A DNA stretch of 12,134 nucleotides from Pseudomonadota bacterium (GTDB lineage: Bacteria; Pseudomonadota; Alphaproteobacteria; Rhizobiales; Afifellaceae), in the NCBI GenBank assembly GCA_023417735.1, contig JAEZEK010000158.1:1-12134 (forward strand), in the 5' to 3' direction. The translations under genes were made by a program, and so were the position numbers. Within the stretch, counting starts at the first letter, position 1. Each line of letters begins with the position of its first letter. Shown one piece after another: positions 1 through 6,504 of the stretch. The notes under the pieces were generated by a model that had not been told where the DNA came from, made no database searches, and was given only the letters and a program-made list of their open reading frames with translations.

Positions 1-93
1 CATGTCGAGGTGCTGCCGCTCGAGGACGCCAACCGCGCGCTCGACCGCCTGCGCGCGGGCGCGCTCGCCGGGGCCGCCGTGCTCGTGCCGTGA
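1..93 (+). CDS. C-terminal end of a zinc-type (medium-chain) alcohol dehydrogenase, partial
   Basis: Only the last 30 codons are inside the window, reading in frame from base 1 to the TGA at 91-93. The peptide contains PLEDANRALDRLRAGALAGA followed by AVLVP. This is the usual C-terminus of medium-chain, zinc-dependent alcohol dehydrogenases, where a helix of the type (L/I)xxAxxALxxLrxGxxxGrxVl is followed by a final beta strand. These enzymes oxidise alcohols or reduce aldehydes with NAD(P). No zinc ligands or Rossmann motif can be checked because they lie upstream of the window, so substrate and exact subfamily are unknown and a quinone-oxidoreductase-type relative is also possible. The stop codon lies 9 bases from the stop codon of the convergent adaptor gene. 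Confidence 0.7.
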   Translation, partial: HVEVLPLEDANRALDRLRAGALAGAAVLVP

Positions 94-102
94 GCGCGGC
101 GG

Positions 103-1317
103 CTACGTCCCGCCGACGGCTGTCCGCTCCTCCAGGCCGACCCCGTCCTCGATGCGGTCGCTCGGATGCAGGACGATTACATCGTCGACGGCGAGTCCGC
201 CGGTGACTTCGGCGTGGCGCGCGTCGCGGTGGCCGATCGTCACCCGCGTCAGCGCCGCCTTGCCGTCGACCACGCGGAAAACCGCCCAGTCTGTCCCCTG
301 CCGGAAGAGCGCGGCGAGCGGCACGCGGAGCACGTCGCCGCGCCACAGAACGATGCGCACATAGACCCGGAACGCGTGGCCGAGCCGCCGGCGGTCGGCG
401 GCCGGGCCGACGAGATCGAGCACCGTGTTCACCCGCTGCTCCTCGATGCCGAGCGCGGAGACCTTGGTGAAGGCGGCCGGATCGACGCGGCGCACGCGCG
501 CGCCGAGCACGGTTTCCCCGCCCCAGCTCTCCACCCGCGCCTCCGCGCCCGGCCGCACGCGGACGGCGTCGCTCGACAGGAGATCGACAACGATCTCAAG
601 GTCCTGCGGGTCGCCCACCCCGGCGATCGGCGTCCCCGCCGCGACCACCTGCGCGCTCTCCGCCGCCACCTTCAGCACCACCCCGTCGACGGGCGCGCGG
701 ATCAGCACGCAGCACGATCCGGCGCCGGCGCTGCCGGACTGGTCGGGCTGGATCAGGCGGGCCTCGGCGCTCGCGAGCTCGCTGCGGCGGAGCTCGAGAT
801 TGGCTTCCGCCTGCCGCACCTGCGCCCGGGCGGCCTCCGAATCCATCACCGCCTTCTCGAGGGCGCGGGCCGAACTCGTCCCCGTCTGAGCCAGGCGCTC
901 GGTGCGGGCGAGGTCGGACTCCATCAGCCGCGCCTCCGCCTCGGCCCGCGCGATCTCCGCCTGCGCCAGCTCCACCGCCGCGCGCGCGGCGCTGACGGCC
1001 GCCTCCAGCTCGCGCCGCGAGCGGAGGTCGAGGAACGACGGTTGCACCGGCCGGAGCTCCGCCACGACGGTCACGTCGCGCTTCACCGCGTCGCCGACCT
1101 TGAGGGGAAACCGGTCCAGATGCCCGGCGAGCGGCGCCGAGACGACGTAGACGTCGCGGATGCGGGCGACGCCTTCCTCGTCCACGGTCACCTCGATCCG
1201 GCCCTCCTCGACCCGCGCCGTGTCGACCGGCACGGGTGCGGGCATGAGTGCATAGATAGCCCCGCCCGCGATTGTGGCGATGACCAGCAGAAAGACGACG
1301 CGCCGCAGCCAGATCAT
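103..1317 (-). CDS. HlyD/MacA-type periplasmic adaptor (membrane fusion protein) of an ABC exporter
   Basis: The protein has 404 residues. Residues 5-25 form an N-terminal membrane anchor or uncleaved signal sequence. Residues 40-90 form the first barrel-sandwich (lipoyl) half, with an APLAG turn and KVGDAV. Residues 100-188 are a long Ala/Glu/Arg-rich alpha-helical hairpin with coiled-coil heptads. The second lipoyl half begins at about 205 (IRAPVDGVVLKV), and a beta-barrel and membrane-proximal region follow. This is the layout of adaptors that bridge an inner-membrane exporter to an outer-membrane channel. Two adjacent cysteines (202-203) sit just where the second lipoyl half starts. The gene is last in the minus-strand operon, starting 4 bases after the permease stop, so it very probably works with the upstream ATPase and permease. 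The cargo is not indicated. The start is the ATG at 1315-1317, directly before the hydrophobic anchor; stop TAG. Confidence 0.88.
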   Translation of the reverse strand: MIWLRRVVFLLVIATIAGGAIYALMPAPVPVDTARVEEGRIEVTVDEEGVARIRDVYVVSAPLAGHLDRFPLKVGDAVKRDVTVVAELRPVQPSFLDLRSRRELEAAVSAARAAVELAQAEIARAEAEARLMESDLARTERLAQTGTSSARALEKAVMDSEAARAQVRQAEANLELRRSELASAEARLIQPDQSGSAGAGSCCVLIRAPVDGVVLKVAAESAQVVAAGTPIAGVGDPQDLEIVVDLLSSDAVRVRPGAEARVESWGGETVLGARVRRVDPAAFTKVSALGIEEQRVNTVLDLVGPAADRRRLGHAFRVYVRIVLWRGDVLRVPLAALFRQGTDWAVFRVVDGKAALTRVTIGHRDARHAEVTGGLAVDDVIVLHPSDRIEDGVGLEERTAVGGT

Positions 1318-1321
1318 CGCT

Positions 1322-3685
1322 TCAATCCCGGGTCTTCAGCACTTCGACGAGATCGAAACGGTCGATCCGGCGGCGGACGATGAGCGCCGAAAGCACCGCG
1401 GCGCCGACGACGACGAGGCTCGCCGTCACCATCGTGCCGGGCTCCACGACGAGGGGAACCCGGAAGAGGTCGCTCGCCAGCCCCTCGATCACGGCGACGG
1501 AGAACAGGTAGCCTATCCCCCAGCCGAGCGGCTGCGCGAGGGCGACCACCACGGCGAGCTCGGTGAGGAGGACGCGCGAAACCTCCGCGCGCGTGAAGCC
1601 GAGGACGCGCAGCGTGGCGAGCTCCCGCGCGCGCTCGGAAAGCTGGATACGTGCCGAGTTGTACACCACGCCGAAGGCGATGATGACGGCGAGGGCGACG
1701 TAGATCGTCGTCATGATCGTCATGTTCTCCTGCATGGTCTCCTCGAATCTCTGGCGTGACATGGAGAGGAGCGCCACGGCGCTCACGGCCGGCGTCGTCT
1801 TGACCGCGTCGTAGAGCGCGTCGATCGCGTTCTCGTCCACGGAGAGGTGCACGCCCGAAATGCGCGGCCCGATGCCGGCGAGCCGGTCGAGCGCGTCGAG
1901 GTCCATGTACACCATGAGGCCGATATAGCTCTGGATGATCTCCGTGAAGGGCACCGTCGCGGTCCGGCGGCTCGCCTCCAGCAGCTCGACCTCCACGAGG
2001 TCGCCCCGCCGCACGTCGAGCAGGGTGGCGACGCGCTCGCTCAGCGCCAGCCCCGTCTCCGGCAGCGTGACGGGGACAAGATCGACGTCGAGCACGCGGC
2101 TCAGATCCGCGCCGGGAGGCTTGCCGGTGATGCTCAGGCGCCGCTCGCGGTGCCCGTTCCGGACGATCACCGCGACCTGCCGGAAAGGCTCCGCGCGCAG
2201 CACGCCGGGCAGCCCCATCACGGCGGGCAGAACGGCCGGCGGGCGTTCGGACGCGAAGTAGAGCGCCGCGTCCTGGCGCTCGGACTGGAAGAACATGACG
2301 TCGAGCATGAACTCGACGGAATCGAAGCTGAACAGCGCGACGACGAGCAGGGCTACCCCGAGTGAAGTCCCCAGCATGCTCATGAGCGCCCGCACCGGCC
2401 AGCGCATCATGTGGCGCAGCCCCATGACGGTGAGCTGGGAGAACAGCCGGACGCGTGACAGCGCGCCACCGAGGAACTGCTTGTAGACGGGCGGCGCCGG
2501 CGCCTTCATCGCGACGGCCGGCGCGAGCGCGAGCGTGGAGAAGACGGCGCGGGCTGCGCCCACGACGGCGGCAGCGATCGAGGTCGCAGCCGCGATCAAG
2601 TAGATGTCGGCGTCCCAGCGGAAGAGCAGGAAGGGGAAGCTGTAGAACTGCGAATAGAGCTCGGTCAGTCCCCGGCCGAGCCAGGTGCCGGCGACGAAGC
2701 CGATCGCGACCCCGCCGACCGCGATCAGGATGACGAGCTTCAGATAGTGCCACGCCACGGCGACGCTTCCGTAGCCGAGCGCCTTCAGCAGCCCGATCTG
2801 CTCGCGCTCCAGTGCGACCAGGCGCGACAGGATCATGTTGATGAGGAACGCGGACACCAGCAGGAAAACCGGCGGGATGATCTTCGCCATGCCCGAGAGC
2901 TGCGTCAGCTCGCCGTCCAGGAAGGCGTTCGACAGCTGGTCCTTGCGGGCGTAGGCGCCGGTCCCGCCATAGGGCGCGAGTATGTCGTCCACGGCGTCGA
3001 TCACCGCCGCCTCGCGCGCGCCGCGCAGCAGGCGCAGGCTGACGTCGTTGAAGGCGCCGTCGAGGTCGAAGAGCGGCGCGAGAACGGGCTCCGCCATCCA
3101 GAGCACGCCGAAGCGGCGGTCGTCCGGCATCATGTCGCCGGGGCCGAGCGCATAGACGAACTCCGGCGACAGCGCGATGCCGGCCACGGTGATCGTCGCC
3201 TTCGAGCCGTTGAGGATGGCCTGGAAGGTGGAACCGGGGACGAAGCCGTGCGCATTGGCGAAGTTCTCGTTGACAACCGCCTCGACGCCGCGGCCCTCTT
3301 CCGGCAGCCGGCCGCTCCTGAGGAAGAGCGCATTCACGGCCGGCTCGCGGCCTTCGGGCAGCGAGATCGCGAAACCCGTCGCCGGCTCGCGCATGCCCGG
3401 CACGTCGAGGAGCACCGCCCGCCTCACCCTCGTTTCCACGGCGGCGACGTCGGGGATGGCCCGGAGCGCCTCCGCGGCCGATCGCGGGGCGCGCGTGGCG
3501 GAGGCGAAGACGTCGCCGAAGCGGTAGCGCTCGTAATAGGCGGTGCGGGTTTCCTCCAGCGAGCGGTAGGCCCCGATCGCGAGGATGAGCGTCGCCACCC
3601 CGCAGGCGAGCACGAGGGCGACCGCGAGCGCCTGCGCCCACAGGCGCTTCAGATCGCGCAGCAGCTTGATGTCGAGCGCCTTCAT
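1322..3685 (-). CDS. ABC transporter permease with two FtsX-like modules (MacB/LolC-type superfamily)
   Basis: The protein has 787 residues and is an inner-membrane permease built as a tandem duplication. The first module has a transmembrane helix at about 17-38, an extracytoplasmic domain at about 45-265 and three more helices at about 270-390. The second repeats this with a helix at about 433-455, an extracytoplasmic domain at about 460-650 and helices at about 655-675, 705-730 and 750-770. Both modules carry the FtsX coupling motif after their second helix: EREQIGLLKALGYG (293-306) and ERARELATLRVLGFT (684-698). Such permeases belong to the type VII ABC class, which uses ATP to move large periplasmic domains rather than passing cargo through the membrane channel. 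The ATG at 3683-3685 is chosen because it begins the first helix region and lies 2 bases after the ATPase stop. The frame stays open upstream, but that extension only mirrors the ATPase gene. Cargo unknown. Confidence 0.9.
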   Translation of the reverse strand: MKALDIKLLRDLKRLWAQALAVALVLACGVATLILAIGAYRSLEETRTAYYERYRFGDVFASATRAPRSAAEALRAIPDVAAVETRVRRAVLLDVPGMREPATGFAISLPEGREPAVNALFLRSGRLPEEGRGVEAVVNENFANAHGFVPGSTFQAILNGSKATITVAGIALSPEFVYALGPGDMMPDDRRFGVLWMAEPVLAPLFDLDGAFNDVSLRLLRGAREAAVIDAVDDILAPYGGTGAYARKDQLSNAFLDGELTQLSGMAKIIPPVFLLVSAFLINMILSRLVALEREQIGLLKALGYGSVAVAWHYLKLVILIAVGGVAIGFVAGTWLGRGLTELYSQFYSFPFLLFRWDADIYLIAAATSIAAAVVGAARAVFSTLALAPAVAMKAPAPPVYKQFLGGALSRVRLFSQLTVMGLRHMMRWPVRALMSMLGTSLGVALLVVALFSFDSVEFMLDVMFFQSERQDAALYFASERPPAVLPAVMGLPGVLRAEPFRQVAVIVRNGHRERRLSITGKPPGADLSRVLDVDLVPVTLPETGLALSERVATLLDVRRGDLVEVELLEASRRTATVPFTEIIQSYIGLMVYMDLDALDRLAGIGPRISGVHLSVDENAIDALYDAVKTTPAVSAVALLSMSRQRFEETMQENMTIMTTIYVALAVIIAFGVVYNSARIQLSERARELATLRVLGFTRAEVSRVLLTELAVVVALAQPLGWGIGYLFSVAVIEGLASDLFRVPLVVEPGTMVTASLVVVGAAVLSALIVRRRIDRFDLVEVLKTRD

Positions 3686-3687
3686 CG

Positions 3688-4395
3688 TCACCACGCCACG
3701 TCGGCGGGACGGGCCCGCTCGGCGTTCTCGTGCATCTCGACGATCCGCCCGTCCGAAAAGGTGAAGACGCGGTGCGCGATGCGGCGGATCTCGGCATTGT
3801 GGGTGATGATCGCCGTGCTGGTCCCGAACGACTCGTTGACGGTGGAAAGCGCTTCCAGCACGCGCACCCCGGTGCGCGAATCGAGTGCGCCGGTCGGCTC
3901 GTCGCAAAGGAGCACCTCTGGCCGCTTCGCGATGGCGCGCGCGATCGCGACCCGCTGCTGTTCGCCGCCGGAGAGCTGCGCGGGGAAATGCCCGACCCTG
4001 TCCCCGAGCCCGACGATCTCGAGCGCTTCCTCCGGCTTCATCGGGTCGCGGGCGACCTCCGTGACGAGGGCGACGTTTTCCTTGGCGGTGAGGCTCGGGA
4101 CGAGGTTGTAGAACTGGAAGACGAAGCCGACGTGGTCGCGCCGGTAGGCGGTCAGCTGCCGCTCGGAAAATTGCGTCAGCTCCTCGCCGCGGAACCGGAC
4201 CGAACCCGAGCTCGCCGAATCGAGGCCGCCGATGATGTTGAGGAGCGTCGACTTCCCGCTGCCCGACGGGCCGAGCAGTACCGCCAACTCGCCCTCGTAG
4301 AGAACGGCATCGACGCCGCGCAGCGCCTCCACGACGACGTCGCCCGTCCGGTAGACCTTGGTCACCTTCTCGATGGTGAAGACCGGCTCCGGCAA
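3688..4395 (-). CDS. ABC transporter ATP-binding protein (MacB/LolD-like)
   Basis: This is the cytoplasmic nucleotide-binding subunit that drives the FtsX permease encoded 2 bases downstream. With the start used here it has 235 residues, normal for the LolD/MacB ATPase group. Visible motifs are Walker [10 protein letters not shown] (42-50), Q-loop Gln94 in [11 protein letters not shown], signature LSGGEQQ (141-147), Walker B VLLCDEP with catalytic Glu166, D-loop ALD, and the switch His199 in ITHN. All catalytic positions are intact. There is no ATG near the 5' end. I chose the TTG at 4395 because GGAG lies 7 bases upstream and because the protein then begins [10 protein letters not shown], as relatives usually do. 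A TTG at 4416 would add 7 residues (242 in total). The gene is first in the operon and faces a divergent region holding an FNR-type box. The function as an ABC ATPase is certain; the exported substrate is unknown. Confidence 0.92.
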   Translation of the reverse strand: MPEPVFTIEKVTKVYRTGDVVVEALRGVDAVLYEGELAVLLGPSGSGKSTLLNIIGGLDSASSGSVRFRGEELTQFSERQLTAYRRDHVGFVFQFYNLVPSLTAKENVALVTEVARDPMKPEEALEIVGLGDRVGHFPAQLSGGEQQRVAIARAIAKRPEVLLCDEPTGALDSRTGVRVLEALSTVNESFGTSTAIITHNAEIRRIAHRVFTFSDGRIVEMHENAERARPADVAW

Positions 4396-4402
4396 TGTGG
4401 CG

Positions 4403-4406
4403 CTCC
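4403..4406 (-). promoter_or_regulatory. Shine-Dalgarno GGAG favouring the inner TTG start of the ABC ATPase
   Basis: On the minus strand GGAG is followed by seven bases (CGCCACA) and then TTG at 4395-4393, which is ideal spacing. The outer TTG at 4416 has only a weaker GGACGG stretch upstream. This supports the shorter N-terminus but does not prove it. Confidence 0.5.
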
Positions 4407-4451
4407 GAATGTCCAAGGCCGTCCGGGTACAAGCCGAACAAAGCAGGGGCC

Positions 4452-4465
4452 TTGATGCGGATCAA
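4452..4465. promoter_or_regulatory. FNR/FixK (CRP-FNR family) binding box TTGATGCGGATCAA
   Basis: The sequence is a perfect inverted repeat, TTGAT-GCGG-ATCAA. It is identical to the consensus bound by FNR, FnrL, FixK, Anr and Dnr regulators, which control genes in response to oxygen or nitrogen oxides. It lies in the 141-base divergent region between the ABC operon and ade, 71 bases before the ade ATG. Its centre is 4458.5. For ade, the best -10 candidate (4494-4499) would put the box near -47. For the ABC operon, the class II position of -41.5 would put the transcription start near 4417, leaving a 21-base leader before the TTG at 4395. The motif is directly seen. Which gene it controls, and whether it activates or represses, is unknown. 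Confidence 0.7.
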
Positions 4466-4468
4466 CCC

Positions 4469-4499
4469 TTGCCTGTGCCCGGCCGGCTCTGGCTATATT
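4469..4499 (+). promoter_or_regulatory. ade: Candidate sigma-70 promoter for ade
   Basis: TTGCCT at 4469-4474 and TATATT at 4494-4499 form a -35/-10 pair with a 19-base spacer (18 if the -10 is read as CTATAT). TATATT is a clear AT-rich island in a GC-rich background. The predicted transcription start near 4506 leaves a leader of about 30 bases before the ade ATG. The -35 begins three bases after the FNR-type box, so a regulator bound there would touch this promoter. The long spacer keeps confidence low. Confidence 0.4.
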
Positions 4500-4536
4500 C
4501 GGTCGAGGCACCGGTCCGGCACATGGGGCACGCGCG

Positions 4537-6240
4537 ATGATCGACCCTGAATTCCTCGTACGCGCCATATCCTCGGGCGCCGGCCGCGAGCCTGCGGACC
4601 TGGTCCTGAAGAACGTCCGGGTCCTCGACGTGATCACCGGCGCGGTGGAGGCGATGGACGTCGCGATCGTCGGCGACCGCATCGTCGGCACCCACGCAAC
4701 CTATGAGGGCCGGGAGACGCTCGACGGGAGCTCGCTCTTCTGCGTGCCGGGCTTCATCGACACCCACCTGCACGTGGAGTCCTCGCTGGTCACACCGTTC
4801 GAGTTCGAGCGCTGCGTGCTTCCGCACGGCGTCACCACGGCCATCTGCGACCCGCACGAGATCGCGAATGTCCTCGGCTCCGAGGGGATCCGGTATTTCC
4901 TGGATTGCGCCGAGCGCATGGTGATGGATCTGCGCGTCCAGCTCTCCTCCTGCGTCCCGGCGACCCGGTTCGAAACGTCGGGGGCCGACCTGGCTGCGGG
5001 CGATCTCGTCGCCCTGCGCGATCATCCGAAGGTGATCGGGCTGGCGGAGTTCATGAACTTCCCGGGCGTGATCCACTGCGATCCGGGCGCGATCGCGAAG
5101 CTCTCGGCCTTCGGGGGCGGCCACATCGACGGCCATGCGCCGCTCCTCGGCGGCACCGCGCTCAACGCCTATCTCGCCGCCGGCATCCGCACCGAGCACG
5201 AGGCGACGAGCGCGGCGGAAGCCCGCGAGAAGCTCGCCAAGGGCATGATCATTCTCGTTCGCGAAGGATCGGTCTCGAAGGATCTCCATGCCCTCGCGGA
5301 GGTGCTCGATGCCGACACCGCCTCCGTGATGGCGCTCTGCACCGACGATCGGAATCCGCTCGACATCGCCGAGCAGGGCCACCTCGACTACATGATCCGC
5401 GAGCTGATCCGGCTCGGGCGGCCGCGGCATCTCGTCTACCGCGCCGCCTCATGGTCGGCCGCGATGGCGTTCGGCCTGCGGGACCGCGGCCGGGTTGCGC
5501 CCGGATGGCGGGCCGACCTCGTGCTGGTCGAAGACCTCGATGCGTGCCGTGTGCACGGCGTGATCGCCGGCGGGCGGATCGTCGCGGACGCCCTGTTCGA
5601 GGCGCGCAGCGCGGTGGCACCGGTCGGCCTCGACAGCATGAAGGCGGCAGAGGTCGCCGCTGCCGACTTCCGCATCCCGGCCCGCCCGGGCGCGACACCC
5701 GTCATCGGGGTGGTGCCCGGCCGCATCATCACCGAGCGGCTCGAGATGCGCCTGCCGGAGCGCGACGGCGAGGCCCTGGCCGATCCCGCCAAGGACGCGG
5801 TCAAGGTGGCGGTGGTGGCGCGCCACGGCGTCAACCGCAACATCGGGCGCGGCTTCGTCCATGGTTTCGGGCTGAAGCTCGGTGCGATCGCCTCCTCCGT
5901 CGGCCATGACAGCCACAACATCACCGTGGTCGGGGCGGACGATTCCGACATGGCGGCGGCCGTGAACCGGATCCGCGCCTTGAACGGCGGCTTCGTGGTG
6001 GTGGAAGCGGGCTCGGTCACGGCCGAACTCGCGCTGCCGATCGCCGGCCTGATGAGCTCGGCGCCCTTCGAGATCGTCCACGACGCCCTCATCGACCTGC
6101 GGCGCGCGGCCAGGAACCTCGGCTGCACGCTCCCCGAGCCCTTCCTTCAGGTCGCCTTCCTGCCGCTCCCCGTGATCCCGCATCTCAAGGTGACCGACCT
6201 CGGGCTGTTCGACGTCGACCGGTTCGAGCTGGTGGGCTGA
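4537..6240 (+). CDS. ade: Adenine deaminase
   Basis: The enzyme (EC 3.5.4.2) hydrolyses adenine to hypoxanthine and ammonia in the cytoplasm, feeding purine salvage or the use of adenine as a nitrogen source. It belongs to the amidohydrolase superfamily and has 567 residues, the usual bacterial length. Visible motifs are the metal-binding [13 protein letters not shown] (His77, His79), [10 protein letters not shown] (104-112), [11 protein letters not shown] with the metal-bridging Glu171, IDGHAP (His200), TEHE (His221) and CTDDR (268-272) with the catalytic aspartate. The composite beta domain appears at both ends: [12 protein letters not shown] near the N-terminus and [13 protein letters not shown] at 321-333. 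The C-terminal adenine-deaminase domain includes VGHDSHN (455-461). No key residue is missing. The ATG at 4537 has GGGG about eight bases upstream. The gene stands alone on the plus strand, divergent from the ABC operon, with a promoter-like sequence and an FNR-type box ahead of it. Confidence 0.95.
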   Translation: MIDPEFLVRAISSGAGREPADLVLKNVRVLDVITGAVEAMDVAIVGDRIVGTHATYEGRETLDGSSLFCVPGFIDTHLHVESSLVTPFEFERCVLPHGVTTAICDPHEIANVLGSEGIRYFLDCAERMVMDLRVQLSSCVPATRFETSGADLAAGDLVALRDHPKVIGLAEFMNFPGVIHCDPGAIAKLSAFGGGHIDGHAPLLGGTALNAYLAAGIRTEHEATSAAEAREKLAKGMIILVREGSVSKDLHALAEVLDADTASVMALCTDDRNPLDIAEQGHLDYMIRELIRLGRPRHLVYRAASWSAAMAFGLRDRGRVAPGWRADLVLVEDLDACRVHGVIAGGRIVADALFEARSAVAPVGLDSMKAAEVAAADFRIPARPGATPVIGVVPGRIITERLEMRLPERDGEALADPAKDAVKVAVVARHGVNRNIGRGFVHGFGLKLGAIASSVGHDSHNITVVGADDSDMAAAVNRIRALNGGFVVVEAGSVTAELALPIAGLMSSAPFEIVHDALIDLRRAARNLGCTLPEPFLQVAFLPLPVIPHLKVTDLGLFDVDRFELVG

Positions 6241-6366
6241 CGCCGTCGCCGTCTCGCCCTCAGGCGATCGGCGCTCTCCCCACCTGAAGGCGCCCCCGCA
6301 ACCGGGAGTTAAGCCTTCCTTCACGGCGCGGTGTTACGCCTTCTCCACCATGATGCTGCATTTCCT

Positions 6367-6396
6367 TTGTCGGGCTTTCCGCGCTCAAGGCAATTT
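6367..6396 (+). promoter_or_regulatory. Weak candidate promoter for the rpf signalling operon
   Basis: The 264-base gap at 6241-6504 must hold the promoter of the two-gene plus-strand operon. Its least GC-rich part is about 6350-6405. There, TTGTCG (6367-6372) is followed after 17 or 18 bases by GCAATT or CAATTT. The -10 match is poor. I see no perfect regulator palindrome in this gap and no convincing terminator for ade. Confidence 0.2.
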
Positions 6397-6504
6397 TCAA
6401 TGTTTCGGCCCCATCTACGGGAGGAGTTGCAGCAGGCTTCATCCGGGCTCTGTGGCTTTCGGCTGCATCCGAACGATGCGCGCCTAAGGGAGGCAAGCGG
6501 GTAG

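Noticed and set aside
166..1383. A 405-codon plus-strand frame, and the 454-codon frame at 2747-4111
   Set aside because: Both are antisense shadows of the adaptor and of the permease/ATPase genes, with no coherent domains or start signals.
3686..4465. Possible N-terminal extension of the FtsX permease (frame open up to 4465, 1047 residues)
   Set aside because: The extension is only the shadow of the ABC ATPase gene in another frame. The ATG at 3685 starts the natural permease N-terminus.
6270..6294. Possible terminator hairpin after ade (GGCGC with GCGCC, 15-base loop)
   Set aside because: The stem is only five base pairs with a long loop and no following T-run, so it is expected by chance at this GC content.
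6465..6479. Small inverted repeat GCATC-CGAAC-GATGC just before the ribosome site at 6486-6493
   Set aside because: A five-pair stem with no matching second site or known regulator consensus; too short to call an operator or riboswitch.
6427..6504. A 25-codon TTG-started leader ORF whose TAG stop touches the ATG of the REC-GGDEF-EAL gene
   Set aside because: The GGGAGGAG sequence abuts the TTG with no spacing and the peptide has no recognisable feature. The in-frame TAG is useful only as proof that the main gene cannot start further upstream.
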